NCBI RefSeq assembly: GCF_001028665.1
Contig: NZ_CP011504.1
Location: forward strand, 1,798,001-1,862,000
Reading direction: 5' to 3'
Source of the DNA: Burkholderia pyrrocinia
GTDB taxonomy: Bacteria; Pseudomonadota; Gammaproteobacteria; Burkholderiales; Burkholderiaceae
DNA: 64,000 nucleotides
Of this stretch, positions 47,981 to 59,330 are shown piece after piece (positions within the stretch are counted from its first letter, which is position 1; every line of letters begins with the position of its first letter). The notes below the pieces were generated by a model. The model saw nothing but the letters and a program-made list of their open reading frames with translations. It was not told the DNA's origin and did not search any database. Both the position numbers and the translations under genes were made by a program.

Positions 47981-49258
47981 ATGCAACGCCGCAAGTTCAT
48001 GAACACCCTTGCCGCGGCGACCGCCGCGACGTCGCTGATGCTCAAGGCCGGCACGGCCGACGCGAAGAGCGCAACCGCGCCGGATGCGCTGGACCCGGGC
48101 CGCTGGTCGCCGTTCAACGCCGCGCGCCTGCAGGCGGTGCTCGACCGGCATGGCGTCGCGAGCGCGCGCTACGACGAAAAGCGTCGCCCGTACGCGGTGT
48201 TCGACTGGGACAACACGTGCATCATGAACGACTGCGAAGAGGCGCTGCTGATGTACCAGATCAACCATCTGCAGTACAAGCTGACGCCGGACGAATTCGT
48301 CGACGTGATGTGGAAGGACGTGCCGAAGGGCGCCTTCATGAAGGACTACACGACGGTGGACGGCAAGCCGGTGACGATGGAGGACCTCGCCGCCGACGTC
48401 GAATCCGACTATCGCTGGCTCTACGCGAACTACAAGGGATTCGGCGGCGACAAGAGCCTCGACGAGATCCGCGAGACCGATCAGTTCAAGGATTTCCGCG
48501 CGAAGCTGTATTTCATGTACGACGCGATCTGCGACACGCACCCGCTCGAGATCGGCTACAAGTGGATCATCTACTTCTACAGGAACATGACGACCGCCGA
48601 GCTGCAGGCGATGGCGGAAGCGTCGAACAACTACGGCATCGGCGACGCGCTGCGCAAGGTCCGCTACGAAAGCCCGAAGACGCTGCCGGGCAAGGCCGGC
48701 GTGGTGGCCGACACGCATTTCCACGGCATCCGCATTCATGAGGAAATCCGCGCGGTGATGCACACGCTGCGCGCGAACGGCATCGACGTGTACGTGAGCA
48801 CCGCGTCGCTCGACGATGTCGTGCGCGTGTTCGCCGGCAATCCGAACTATGGCTACGGCGTGCCGCCCGGGAACGTGATCGGCCTGCGTCTCGACATGCG
48901 GGACGGCAAGTACACGAGCACCTATCCGGCCGGCTGGCATTTCAACTGGGGGCCCGGCAAGACGGTGGGCATCCGCAACGTCCTCGAATCGAAGAAGGGC
49001 TACGGCCCGCTGCTGGTGTTCGGCGACAGCGACGGCGACGCGTGGATGCTGCGCGACTTCAAGGACACCGCGGCCGGCGTGATCGTCAACCGGATGAAGA
49101 AGGGCGAGATCGGCGCGGACAGCAAGCTCGCCGCCGAGCAGGTCGGCAAGCCGGACGCGCGCTTCCTGCTGCAGGGCCGCGACGAGCACACGGGCCTGAT
49201 GATCCCGGACGAGAAGTCGATCAAGTACGGCAAGACCGAGCGCAAGCTGCTGGCTTGA
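47981..49258 (+). CDS. Tat-exported HAD-superfamily phosphatase-like protein
   Basis: A 425-residue protein. The N-terminus QRRKFMNTLAAATAATSLML is a twin-arginine signal, so it is exported folded. The HAD motif I is FDWDNTC (Asp-x-Asp), a motif II-like segment is VYVSTASLDD, and the motif III/IV Lys and acidic residues are in LLVFGDSDGDAWML. The large insert between motifs I and II is the cap domain. HAD proteins in the periplasm are usually phosphatases. Start ATG 47981 with GGAGAG upstream. A GC-rich hairpin (49271-49291) follows. Substrate unknown. Confidence 0.88.
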   Translation: MQRRKFMNTLAAATAATSLMLKAGTADAKSATAPDALDPGRWSPFNAARLQAVLDRHGVASARYDEKRRPYAVFDWDNTCIMNDCEEALLMYQINHLQYKLTPDEFVDVMWKDVPKGAFMKDYTTVDGKPVTMEDLAADVESDYRWLYANYKGFGGDKSLDEIRETDQFKDFRAKLYFMYDAICDTHPLEIGYKWIIYFYRNMTTAELQAMAEASNNYGIGDALRKVRYESPKTLPGKAGVVADTHFHGIRIHEEIRAVMHTLRANGIDVYVSTASLDDVVRVFAGNPNYGYGVPPGNVIGLRLDMRDGKYTSTYPAGWHFNWGPGKTVGIRNVLESKKGYGPLLVFGDSDGDAWMLRDFKDTAAGVIVNRMKKGEIGADSKLAAEQVGKPDARFLLQGRDEHTGLMIPDEKSIKYGKTERKLLA

Positions 49259-49339
49259 CGTGCGCGGGGCGCCGGGCCATCGCGGCCCGGCGTGCATCGG
49301 GATCGATGGCGGCGTCGCGCGGGCCGGGAAACGGGTGTT

Positions 49340-50113
49340 TCAGCGCTCGCGCGGCATGCCCAGCCGCTCCAGCATCGCCCCCAGAAAATCGACCGGCAGC
49401 GGAAACACGATCGTCGAGTTCTTGTCCGCCGCGATCGTCGTCAGCGTCTGCAGATAGCGCAACTGCATCGCCTGCGGCTCCTGCGCGAGCTTTTGCGCGG
49501 CCTGCAGCAGCTTCTCGGACGCCTGCAGTTCGCCTTCCGCATGGATCACCTTCGCGCGCCGTTCGCGCTCGGCCTCGGCCTGCCGCGCGATCGCGCGCAC
49601 CATCGTCTCGTTCAGGTCGACGTGCTTGATCTCGACCGTCGACACCTTGATCCCCCACGCATCGGTTTGCGCGTCGAGCGTCTTCTGGATGTCGGCGTTC
49701 AACTGTTCGCGCTCGGCGAGCAGCGCATCGAGCTCGTGCTTGCCGAGCACCGAGCGCAGCGTCGTCTGCGAGAGCTGGCTCGTCGCGTCGAAGAAGCGCG
49801 CGACCTGGATCACGGCCTTCTCCGGATCGACGACGCGGAAATACACGACCGCATTCACCTTCACCGACACGTTGTCGCGCGTGATCACGTCCTGCGGCGG
49901 CACGTCGAACACGACGGTGCGCAGGTCGATCCGCACGACCTGCTGAACGATCGGGATGATCAGCACGAGCCCCGGCCCTTTCACTTTCCAGAAGCGGCCG
50001 AGCATGAACACCACGCCGCGCTCGTACTCGCGAAAGATGCGGATCGACGACGCGACCAGCACCACGACGAAGACGATCAGGACGCTGCTGAAGCCGAATG
50101 TGTAGCCGATCAT
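49340..50113 (-). CDS. Slipin (stomatin-like SPFH protein)
   Basis: A 257-residue membrane-anchored SPFH protein. The N-terminal helix ([19 protein letters not shown]) precedes [22 protein letters not shown] and the SPFH core with [25 protein letters not shown] helical tail ([19 protein letters not shown]) drives oligomerisation. Its start overlaps the end of the nfeD gene by four bases, the standard slipin/NfeD pairing. Probably organises membrane microdomains. Confidence 0.93.
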   Translation of the reverse strand: MIGYTFGFSSVLIVFVVVLVASSIRIFREYERGVVFMLGRFWKVKGPGLVLIIPIVQQVVRIDLRTVVFDVPPQDVITRDNVSVKVNAVVYFRVVDPEKAVIQVARFFDATSQLSQTTLRSVLGKHELDALLAEREQLNADIQKTLDAQTDAWGIKVSTVEIKHVDLNETMVRAIARQAEAERERRAKVIHAEGELQASEKLLQAAQKLAQEPQAMQLRYLQTLTTIAADKNSTIVFPLPVDFLGAMLERLGMPRER

Positions 50114-51681
50114 GTTGGTTCACCTTGATGTTGTTGTTCCTGCGCCGGCACGTCGTACAGCGGCGCGACGGTGAGCATCAGCCCCTGGCGGCCGGTGACG
50201 CGCACGCGGCAGCCCGCGGCGAGCGGCACGCTGCTCGCGACGCGCCAGCGCTCGCCATGCACGCGCGCCCAGCCCGCGGCCGATGGCGCGGGGCCGGCCG
50301 CGCCGTGCGGCTGGTCGGCGCACAGGCCGTCGTCGAGCACTTCGCCGATGCTGCCGACCATCGCTTCGGCGCCGGTCACGACCGGGCGCCGCCGCGCGCG
50401 CAGCGCAACGCTCGACACGCCCGCGACCAGCAGCCCGCCGCCGAGCGCGAGGCTCCCGATCACGGGCCACGGAATCCCGTAGCCGGGCACGTCGGTGTCG
50501 ATCAGCATCAGCGCGCCGATCGTGAACGACACGATCCCGCCGAAGCCGAGCACGCCGAAGGTCGGCAGGAACGCCTCCGCGACCAGGCAACCCAGGCCGA
50601 GCAGCACGAGGCCGAGGCCCGCATAGCTGATCGGCAGCAACTGCATCGCGAACAGCCCGATCAGCAGGCAGATCGTGCCGACGAGGCCCGGCAGCACGAA
50701 GCCGGGGTTCGCGAATTCGAAAAAGAGGCCGTAGATGCCGATCGTCAGCAGGATCAGCGCAACGTTCGGATCGGCGATGATCGACAGGAACCGGCTGCGC
50801 CAGTCGGGCTCGACCACGACGAGCGGCGCATGCGCGGTCGCGAGCCGTACCGTGCCGGCGGTGGTCGTCGCGCTGTGGCCGTCGAGCTGGCGCGCGAGGT
50901 CGGCCGGATCCAGCGCGATCAGGTCGACGACGTGCTGCGTGCGCGCCTCGTTCGCCGACAGGCTGACGGCTTCGCGCACCGCGCGTTCGCCCCATTCGGC
51001 ATTGCGCCCGCGCAACTGCGCGAGGCCGCGGATATAGGCCGACGCGTCCTGCATCGCCTTGCGGATCTCGGTCGATTGCGTGTCGGTCGGCAGCGCGGCC
51101 GGCGTCGTGCCCGGGGTTCCTGATGCACCCGGCGTCCCGGCCGGCGGCGCTCGTGGCGCAGCGGGGTTCCCGCCCGGCGGCGTGGCGCCGCCGACGCCGA
51201 TCTGCACGGGCGACGCCGCACCGAGGTTGGTGCCGGGCGCCATCGCCGCGAAGTGGCTCGCATAGACGATGTAGGTGCCCGCGCTCGCGGCGCGCGCGCC
51301 GCTCGGCGCGACGAACGCGGCGACCGGCACCGGCGAGCCGAGGATGGCCTTGATGATCTGCCGCATCGACGAGTCGAGGCCGCCGGGCGTGTCGAGTTGC
51401 AGGATCGCGAGCGGCGCGTGCTCGCGTGCGGCGCGGTCGAGCGAGCGAACGATGAAGTCGGCGCTGGCCGGCCCGATCGCGCCGTTGATGGGGATCACGA
51501 TGACCGGGTGTGCGGCTGCGGTTGCGGGTGCAGCGGCGGGCGGCGGCGCGGCGACGGCCGCGCACACGACGAGCAGCGCCGCGAACAGTGCGGCGCGTGC
51601 GACCCGCGCGGACAGCGGGTGACTGGGGTGGCCGTCGGACGCGGCAAGCGCCGGCGGCGGCCCGTGATGTTGAAAGCGCAT
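50110..51681 (-). CDS. nfeD: NfeD membrane protein with ClpP-class serine protease domain
   Basis: A 523-residue protein from ATG 51681 (a GTG at 51702 would add seven residues). After a signal sequence, the ClpP-like domain carries the Ser in [11 protein letters not shown] and a likely Lys in [15 protein letters not shown], matching the Ser-Lys dyad of long NfeD proteases. A Gly/Pro-rich insertion of about 45 residues ([16 protein letters not shown] region) interrupts the domain. Four to five helices and a C-terminal OB-fold ([11 protein letters not shown] onward) follow. The archaeal homologue cleaves stomatin. Here the slipin partner is the next gene. Confidence 0.9.
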   Translation of the reverse strand: MRFQHHGPPPALAASDGHPSHPLSARVARAALFAALLVVCAAVAAPPPAAAPATAAAHPVIVIPINGAIGPASADFIVRSLDRAAREHAPLAILQLDTPGGLDSSMRQIIKAILGSPVPVAAFVAPSGARAASAGTYIVYASHFAAMAPGTNLGAASPVQIGVGGATPPGGNPAAPRAPPAGTPGASGTPGTTPAALPTDTQSTEIRKAMQDASAYIRGLAQLRGRNAEWGERAVREAVSLSANEARTQHVVDLIALDPADLARQLDGHSATTTAGTVRLATAHAPLVVVEPDWRSRFLSIIADPNVALILLTIGIYGLFFEFANPGFVLPGLVGTICLLIGLFAMQLLPISYAGLGLVLLGLGCLVAEAFLPTFGVLGFGGIVSFTIGALMLIDTDVPGYGIPWPVIGSLALGGGLLVAGVSSVALRARRRPVVTGAEAMVGSIGEVLDDGLCADQPHGAAGPAPSAAGWARVHGERWRVASSVPLAAGCRVRVTGRQGLMLTVAPLYDVPAQEQQHQGEPT

Positions 51682-51802
51682 TGGGGCGTCCGGGCGGCGC
51701 ACGGCCGCGCGCCGCCCGGCTCGCGGAAAGGGCGTTGGCCCGATGCTTAAAGATTAGGCGGTTTCGGCGGAAAGCGCGAAGCCGAGGCTGCCGCGGCCGG
51801 AT

Positions 51803-52837
51803 TCAGCCCGCGCCGCCGCCCCGCGCGAGCACTTCGTCGCGATAGTCGGCCGGACTGCGCCCGCTCCATTTGCGAAACGCGCGGTAGAACGCGCTCGGTT
51901 CCGCGAAGCCGGTCGCGGCCGCGACGTCGGCGATCGTGCGCGCGGGGTCGGCCAGCGCCTCGAACGCGAGATCGCGCCGCAGCGTGTCCTTGATCGACTG
52001 GTACGCGTGGCCTTCCTGGTGCAGCTTGCGGCGCAGCGTGGCCTCGGCCACGTGCAGCCGCGCGGCCATCCCGCCCGCGCCCGGCCACGAGGCGGGCGGC
52101 ATCCCGCGCAGCACCGCGCGCACCCGCTGCGCAAGCGCATTCGGGTTGCGGTACTTGACGATGAAGCTCGCCGGCGCGTTGCGCAGGAACGTCTTCAGCG
52201 TCTTCGCGTTCTGCACGACCGGCAGCGTCGCGAATTCGGGATCGAAATCGACATACGAATCGGGCTCGTTGAAACGCATGTCGTCGCAGAACATCGACGG
52301 GTATTCGTGGTCCGCGGGCGGCGTGTCGCAGCGGAAGCTCGCATGCAGCAGCGGGATGCGCCGCCCGATCAGCCAGCAGGTGAGCCCGTAGACGATGATG
52401 AAATAGGTCGCGTACGTGAACATCGCAGGCGTCGCGCCGTTGTTGCGGTGCACGAAACGCAGCCGCACGCGCTGCGGGTTCGCGTCGAGCTCCGCGTGCA
52501 GGTCGTCGAGCACGCAGTGCATGAATTTCACCGCGCGCGCCATCGCGTGCAGCCCGTCGCGCGCGGACAGCGCGGCCTGGCTCATCGCGATGAAGCTGCC
52601 GCTGCGCATCGGGTGGCGATCCTGCCCGAAAAACTCGTCGTCGAGCGCGCGTGCGATCGCGTTCCACAGCGCACCGTATTGCTGCGCGGACACGCGTGCG
52701 CGCGGCTGCCCGAGCAGCGCGGGCGCGATACCGGCCTGCGCGAGCAGCGGCTCGGCCGCGACGCCGCGCCGGGTCGCGAGCGCGACGCTGTACGCGACGA
52801 GGCTGATCGCGACGGTTCCCTTGTCTTCCTGCTTCAT
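51803..52837 (-). CDS. AraC-family regulator, probable activator of the valine/isobutyrate operon
   Basis: A 344-residue protein of the OruR/arabinose-binding-like AraC subgroup. The N-terminal ligand domain (about 1-200, with FFGQDRHPMRSGSFIAMSQAALS) precedes the C-terminal double helix-turn-helix (HVAEATLRRKLHQEGHAYQSIKD, then ADVAAATGFAEPSAFYRAFRKWSGRSPADYR). Start ATG 52837, 137 bases from the divergent acyl-CoA dehydrogenase gene. By position and family it corresponds to MmsR, the activator of mmsAB in Pseudomonas. The shared gap holds an inverted repeat, CGCTCA-N7-TGAGCG (52861-52879), a possible target. Confidence 0.88.
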   Translation of the reverse strand: MKQEDKGTVAISLVAYSVALATRRGVAAEPLLAQAGIAPALLGQPRARVSAQQYGALWNAIARALDDEFFGQDRHPMRSGSFIAMSQAALSARDGLHAMARAVKFMHCVLDDLHAELDANPQRVRLRFVHRNNGATPAMFTYATYFIIVYGLTCWLIGRRIPLLHASFRCDTPPADHEYPSMFCDDMRFNEPDSYVDFDPEFATLPVVQNAKTLKTFLRNAPASFIVKYRNPNALAQRVRAVLRGMPPASWPGAGGMAARLHVAEATLRRKLHQEGHAYQSIKDTLRRDLAFEALADPARTIADVAAATGFAEPSAFYRAFRKWSGRSPADYRDEVLARGGGAG

Positions 52838-52872
52838 CGGTGTCGCCGGTGTGGCAAAAACGCTCAGTGTAA

Positions 52873-54108
<1,236 letters not shown>

Positions 54109-54275
54109 GTCGCGGCGGTCGCGCCGACAGAACGGAAGCATCACGCAGGGCACGAGGGCAGCGCGGTGAACGCGGCACGCAACGGCGTGACCGTGCGCCG
54201 CGCAACAGGAAACCGGGCATGTGCTGCAGCGCATGCGCCGGTTGACCGCGATGCATGGAGACTGGAGAAGACACG

Positions 54276-55982
54276 ATGACGGTACAGGCATTCCTGGACG
54301 CACGCGACTTTCTGCTGCGCCATCGAACCGACTACGAAACCGCGTACCGCGATTTCGAGTGGCCGGTGCTCGATGCGTTCAACTGGGCACTCGACTACTT
54401 CGATCCGATGGCGCGCGGCAACGACCAGCCCGCGCTGTGGATCGTCGACGCGGCGACCGGCACGGGCGATCCGTATTCGTTCGCGCAGATGTCCGAGCGT
54501 TCGTCGCGGATCGCGAACTGGCTGCGCTCGATCGGCGTCGTGCGCGGCGATCGTATCCTGCTGATGCTGCCGAACCGTGTCGAACTGTGGGATGCGATGC
54601 TCGCCGCAATGAAGCTCGGCGCGATCGTGCTGCCCGCCACCACGCAACTGTCGGCCGACGACGTGCGCGACCGCGTGCAGATCGGCGGCGCGAAATACGC
54701 GATCGTCGACGAGAACGAAACCGCGAAATTCGAACAGCCCGACCTCGGCCTCGCGCAGAAGATCGTCGCCGGCGCGCCGCGCGCGGGCTGGCTCGCGATG
54801 AACGACGGCTACGCGGCGAGCGCCGCGTTCGAGCCGGACGCCGTCACGCATGCGGGCGATCCGATGCTGCTGTACTTCACGTCGGGCACGACGTCGAAGC
54901 CGAAGCTCGTCGAGCATACGCACCGCACCTATCCGGTCGGCCATCTGTCGACGATGTACTGGGTCGGCCTGCAGCCGGGCGACATCCACTGGAACATCAG
55001 CTCGCCGGGCTGGGCGAAGCACGCGTGGAGCTGCTTCTTCGCGCCGTGGAATGCGCAGGCGTGCGTGTTCGCATTCAACTACGCGCGCTTCGAGCCGAAG
55101 GTCGTGCTCGATGCGCTCGTCAAATACCAGGTGACGACGCTGTGCGCGCCGCCGACCGTATGGCGGATGCTCGTGCAGCAGCCGCTCGCGTCGTTCGACG
55201 TGAAGCTGCGCGAGATCGTCGGCGCGGGCGAGCCGCTGAATCCCGAGATCATCGAGCGCGTGAAGAAGGCGTGGGGCATCGCGATCCGCGACGGCTACGG
55301 CCAGACCGAGACGACCTGCCTGATCGGCAACTCGCCGGGCCAGCCGGTCGTCGCGGGCTCGATGGGCCGGCCGCTGCCCGGCTACCGGATCGCGCTGCTC
55401 GATCCGGACGGCGTGCCCGTGACCGAAGGCGAGGTCGCGCTGCCGATCGGCGCGGACGTCGCGCGCCCGGTCGGGCTGATGAACGGCTATGCGAACAACC
55501 CCGACGCGACCGCCTACGCGATGCGCGACGGCCACTACCGCACGTCCGACATCGCGATGCGCGGCGACGACGGTTACTACGTGTACATCGGCCGCGCGGA
55601 CGACGTGTTCAAGTCGTCCGACTACCGGCTCAGCCCGTTCGAACTCGAAAGCGTGCTGATCGAGCATCCGGCGATCGCCGAGGCAGCCGTCGTGCCGAGC
55701 CCCGACCCCGTGCGGCTGTCGGTGCCGAAGACCTTCATCACGCTGCGGCAGGGCTACGAGGAAAGCCCGGCGCTCGCGCTGGAGATCTTCCGCTTCTCGC
55801 GCGAGAAGCTCGCGCCGTACAAGCGCATCCGCCGCCTGCAGTTCGCGGAGCTGCCGAAGACGATCTCGGGGAAGATCCGCCGCGTCGAGCTGCGTCGTCG
55901 CGAAATCGAGCGCGGCGACGACGCGACCGCGCGGATGCCCGGCGAATACTGGGAAGAAGATTTCGCCGCTGAATTGAAATGA
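54276..55982 (+). CDS. Acyl-CoA synthetase (AMP-forming, medium/short-chain type)
   Basis: A 568-residue enzyme activating a carboxylic acid with ATP and CoA. The phosphate-binding loop is YFTSGTTSKPK, the adenine motif is DGYGQTETTCLIGN, and the catalytic Lys is in TISGKIRRVELR. Start ATG 54276 with GGAGAAG upstream. In context it could activate isobutyrate or a related branched acid so that it enters the same pathway as valine. Chain-length preference cannot be read from sequence. Confidence 0.9.
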   Translation: MTVQAFLDARDFLLRHRTDYETAYRDFEWPVLDAFNWALDYFDPMARGNDQPALWIVDAATGTGDPYSFAQMSERSSRIANWLRSIGVVRGDRILLMLPNRVELWDAMLAAMKLGAIVLPATTQLSADDVRDRVQIGGAKYAIVDENETAKFEQPDLGLAQKIVAGAPRAGWLAMNDGYAASAAFEPDAVTHAGDPMLLYFTSGTTSKPKLVEHTHRTYPVGHLSTMYWVGLQPGDIHWNISSPGWAKHAWSCFFAPWNAQACVFAFNYARFEPKVVLDALVKYQVTTLCAPPTVWRMLVQQPLASFDVKLREIVGAGEPLNPEIIERVKKAWGIAIRDGYGQTETTCLIGNSPGQPVVAGSMGRPLPGYRIALLDPDGVPVTEGEVALPIGADVARPVGLMNGYANNPDATAYAMRDGHYRTSDIAMRGDDGYYVYIGRADDVFKSSDYRLSPFELESVLIEHPAIAEAAVVPSPDPVRLSVPKTFITLRQGYEESPALALEIFRFSREKLAPYKRIRRLQFAELPKTISGKIRRVELRRREIERGDDATARMPGEYWEEDFAAELK

Positions 55983-56091
55983 CCGACCGCGGGCCGCGCG
56001 CGCCGCATTCCGCGGCCGCCGCCCGCAGCCGAATTGAACCGGCCGCCGGGCGGGATTCCGCATTGCGGCCCTCTGCAAGGAGAAAGGATCG

Positions 56092-57621
56092 ATGAACGCG
56101 AATCCGACGCCCCAGACGGGGCAAGACGTGCCGACGGTCAAGCTGCTGATCGACGGAGCCTTCGTCGAGTCCGCCACGAAAGAGTGGCGCGACATCGTCA
56201 ACCCGGCGACGCAGCAGGTGCTCGCGCGCGTGCCGTTCGCGACCGTCGCGGAAGTCGACGCGGCCGTGCAGGCCGCGCACGCCGCGTATGCGACGTGGAA
56301 GAACGTGCCGATTGCCGCGCGCATGCGCATCATGCTGAAGTTCCAGGATCTGGTGCGCACGAACCAGCAGCGCATCGCGAAGACGCTGACGGCCGAGCAG
56401 GGCAAGACGATCCCCGATGCCGAAGGCGACATCTTCCGCGGCCTCGAAGTGGTCGAGCACGCGTGTTCGATCGGCTCGCTGCAGCTCGGCGAATTCGCGG
56501 AGAACGTCGCGGGCGGTGTCGACACGTACACGCTGCGTCAGCCGCTCGGCGTGTGCGCGGGCATCACGCCGTTCAACTTCCCCGCGATGATTCCGCTGTG
56601 GATGTTCCCGATGGCGATCGTCTGCGGCAACACGTTCGTGCTGAAACCGTCCGAGCAGGACCCGATGTCGACGATGGAGCTTGTCCAGCTCGCGATCGAG
56701 GCCGGCGTACCGAAAGGGGTACTGAACGTCGTGCATGGCGGCAAGGAAGTCGTCGATGCGATCTGCACGCATCCGCTCGTGAAGGCGATCTCGTTCGTCG
56801 GCTCGACCACCGTCGGCACGCACGTGTACAACCTCGGCAGCGCGCACGGCAAGCGCGTGCAGTCGATGATGGGCGCGAAGAACCATGCGGTGGTGTTGCC
56901 CGATGCGAACCGCGAGCAGACGATCAATGCGCTCGTCGGCGCCGGCTTCGGCGCGGCGGGGCAGCGCTGCATGGCGACGTCGGTCGCGGTGCTGGTTGGC
57001 GACGCGCGCGACTGGCTGCCCGATCTCGTCGCCAAGGCGAAGCTGTTGAAGGTGAATGCCGGCGCGGAAGCCGGCACCGACGTCGGCCCGGTCGTGTCGA
57101 AGACCGCGAAGGAACGCATCCTGTCGCTGATCGAAGCGGGCGTGAGCGAAGGTGCGAAGCTCGAGCTCGACGGCCGCGACGTGAAGGTGGCCGGCTACGA
57201 AAGCGGCAACTTCATCGGCCCGACGATCTTCTCGGGCGTGAAGACCGACATGTCGATCTACACGCACGAAATCTTCGGCCCGGTGCTCGTCGTGCTCGAA
57301 GCCGACTCGCTCGACGACGCGATCGCGCTTGTCAACGCGAACCCGTTCGGCAACGGCGTGGGCCTGTTCACGCAAAGCGGCGCGGCCGCACGCAAGTTCC
57401 AGAGCGAGATCGACATCGGCCAGGTCGGCATCAACATCCCGATCCCGGTACCGGTGCCGTTCTTCAGCTTCACCGGTTCGCGCGGGTCGAAGCTCGGCGA
57501 TCTCGGCCCGTACGGCAAGCAGGTCGTGCAGTTCTACACGCAGACGAAGACGGTCACCGCGCGCTGGTTCGACGACGACACGACGGCCGGCCCGGTGAAT
57601 ACCACGATCCGGCTGCATTGA
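56092..57621 (+). CDS. mmsA: Methylmalonate-semialdehyde dehydrogenase (CoA-acylating)
   Basis: A 509-residue aldehyde dehydrogenase that converts methylmalonate semialdehyde to propionyl-CoA. MmsA features are [21 protein letters not shown] in short pieces ([12 protein letters not shown]), the catalytic Cys in [11 protein letters not shown], and ETFLGPVLV-type end here [24 protein letters not shown] is a strong ribosome-binding site. Followed by mmsB after 18 bases. Confidence 0.95.
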   Translation: MNANPTPQTGQDVPTVKLLIDGAFVESATKEWRDIVNPATQQVLARVPFATVAEVDAAVQAAHAAYATWKNVPIAARMRIMLKFQDLVRTNQQRIAKTLTAEQGKTIPDAEGDIFRGLEVVEHACSIGSLQLGEFAENVAGGVDTYTLRQPLGVCAGITPFNFPAMIPLWMFPMAIVCGNTFVLKPSEQDPMSTMELVQLAIEAGVPKGVLNVVHGGKEVVDAICTHPLVKAISFVGSTTVGTHVYNLGSAHGKRVQSMMGAKNHAVVLPDANREQTINALVGAGFGAAGQRCMATSVAVLVGDARDWLPDLVAKAKLLKVNAGAEAGTDVGPVVSKTAKERILSLIEAGVSEGAKLELDGRDVKVAGYESGNFIGPTIFSGVKTDMSIYTHEIFGPVLVVLEADSLDDAIALVNANPFGNGVGLFTQSGAAARKFQSEIDIGQVGINIPIPVPVPFFSFTGSRGSKLGDLGPYGKQVVQFYTQTKTVTARWFDDDTTAGPVNTTIRLH

Positions 57622-57639
57622 GCGGCGGAGGACACGAAC

Positions 57640-58542
57640 ATGAAAATCGGATTTATCGGCCTGGGCCACATGGGTGCGCCGATGGCGCTGAACCTGTTGA
57701 AGGCCGGCCATGAAGTGCATGCGTTCGACCTGAGCGCCGATGCATTGCGCGCGCTGCAGGACGCCGGCGCGCAGGTTGCCGCGTCGCCGCGCGACGCCGC
57801 GTCGGGCGCGACGTTCGTGATCACGATGCTGCCGGCCGCGCCGCACGTGCGTTCGGTGCTGACCGGCGAGAACGGCGTGCTCGCCGGCCTCGATGCGGGC
57901 GCGACCGTGATCGATTCGAGCACGATCGACCCGGCGAGCGCGCAGGCATTCGGCGCGCTGGTGCGCGAGCACGGCGGCGCGTTCGTCGATGCGCCGGTAT
58001 CGGGCGGCACCGGCGGCGCGGCGGCCGGCACGCTGACCTTCATGGTCGGCGGCAGCGATGCCGATTTCGAGCGCGTGAAACCCGTGCTCGCAGGCATGGG
58101 CAAGAACATCGTCCATTGCGGCGCGACGGGCATGGGGCAGGTCGCGAAGGTCTGCAACAACCTCGTGCTCGGCATCTCGATGGCGGCCGTGTCGGAGGCG
58201 ATGTCGCTCGGCGTTGCGCTCGGCATCGACCCGAAGGTGCTGGCCGGCATCGTCAACACGTCGACGGGCCGCTGCTGGAGCTCGGACACGTACAACCCGT
58301 ATCCGGGCGTGATCGACACCGCGCCGTCGTCGCGCGGCTACTCGGGCGGCTTCGGCACCGACCTGATGCTGAAGGATCTCGGCCTCGCGAACGATGCGGC
58401 GAAGCAGGCGCGCCAGCCCGTCTACCTCGGCGCGCTCGCGCAGCAGCTGTACCAGACGATGAGCAGCCGCGGCGACGGGCAGCTCGATTTCTCGGCGGTG
58501 ATCCGCCTGTACCAACCCGCACCGAAGAAGGACGCGCAATGA
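57640..58542 (+). CDS. mmsB: 3-Hydroxyisobutyrate dehydrogenase
   Basis: A 300-residue NAD-dependent enzyme oxidising 3-hydroxyisobutyrate to methylmalonate semialdehyde, the substrate of MmsA. N-terminal MKIGFIGLGHMGAPMALNLLK is the beta-hydroxyacid dehydrogenase signature. The substrate motif DAPVSGGTGGAAAGTL and the catalytic Lys in GMGQVAKVCNNLVL are intact. Its stop overlaps the next start (ATGA). Confidence 0.96.
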   Translation: MKIGFIGLGHMGAPMALNLLKAGHEVHAFDLSADALRALQDAGAQVAASPRDAASGATFVITMLPAAPHVRSVLTGENGVLAGLDAGATVIDSSTIDPASAQAFGALVREHGGAFVDAPVSGGTGGAAAGTLTFMVGGSDADFERVKPVLAGMGKNIVHCGATGMGQVAKVCNNLVLGISMAAVSEAMSLGVALGIDPKVLAGIVNTSTGRCWSSDTYNPYPGVIDTAPSSRGYSGGFGTDLMLKDLGLANDAAKQARQPVYLGALAQQLYQTMSSRGDGQLDFSAVIRLYQPAPKKDAQ

Positions 58543-59330
58543 TCGAACTGGATTTCGTCGACGACGGCGCGATCGCGTGCGCGACGCTCAAGCGTCCGCC
58601 CGCGAACGCCTTTACCGCCGACGGGCTGCAGCAACTGCAGGAAACCGTCGCCGAACTGAATGCGAACCCGCGCGTGCGTGCGCTGGTGATCACGGGCGAC
58701 GGCCCGAAATTCTTCAGCGCGGGCGCCGACCTCAACACGTTCGCCGACGGCGACCGCGCGGTCGCGCGCGCGATGGCGTCGCGTTTCGGTGCGGCATTCG
58801 AGGCGCTGCACGATGCGCGCGTCGTGACGATCGCGGCGATCAACGGTTATGCGATGGGCGGCGGCCTCGAATGCGCGCTCGCGTGCGACCTGCGGATCGC
58901 CGAGACGCATGCGCAGATGGCGCTGCCCGAGCCGTCGGTCGGCTTGCTGCCGTGCGGGCTCGGCACGCAGACGCTGCCCTGGCTCGTCGGCGAAGGCTGG
59001 GCGAAGAAGATCATCCTGACCGGCGCGCGCGTCGACGCGGCGACGGCGCTCAGGATCGGCCTCGTCGAAGACGTGGTCGAGAGCGGGGCCGCCCGCGACG
59101 CGGCGCTGGCGCTGGCGCGCAACGTCGCGCGGCAGAGCCCGCACGCGGTTGCCTACAGCAAGGAGCTGATCGGCCTCGCACGCCGCGGCGTGCCGCGCAG
59201 CGCGGCGCTCGCGGTCGAGCGCGAACGCTTCGTCGACCTGTTCGACACGAACGATCCGCGCGAAGGCGTGGCCGCGTTTCTCGGCAAGCGCGCGCCGCAG
59301 TGGAATACCGACGGAGAGCCGCAACGATGA
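58539..59330 (+). CDS. Enoyl-CoA hydratase (probable methacrylyl-CoA hydratase)
   Basis: A 263-residue crotonase-fold enzyme. The oxyanion segments FFSAGADLNTF and AAINGYAMGGGLECALACD are present. The second catalytic Glu region is LPEPSVGLLPCGLGTQ, with one Glu. In this operon it would hydrate methacrylyl-CoA to 3-hydroxyisobutyryl-CoA. It overlaps mmsB upstream and the hydrolase gene downstream, both by ATGA. Confidence 0.9.
   Translation: MIELDFVDDGAIACATLKRPPANAFTADGLQQLQETVAELNANPRVRALVITGDGPKFFSAGADLNTFADGDRAVARAMASRFGAAFEALHDARVVTIAAINGYAMGGGLECALACDLRIAETHAQMALPEPSVGLLPCGLGTQTLPWLVGEGWAKKIILTGARVDAATALRIGLVEDVVESGAARDAALALARNVARQSPHAVAYSKELIGLARRGVPRSAALAVERERFVDLFDTNDPREGVAAFLGKRAPQWNTDGEPQR

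Noticed and set aside
55738..58539. 933-codon minus-strand open frame across mmsA/mmsB
   Set aside because: Antisense of well-defined dehydrogenase genes; low-complexity His/Arg/Asp composition.
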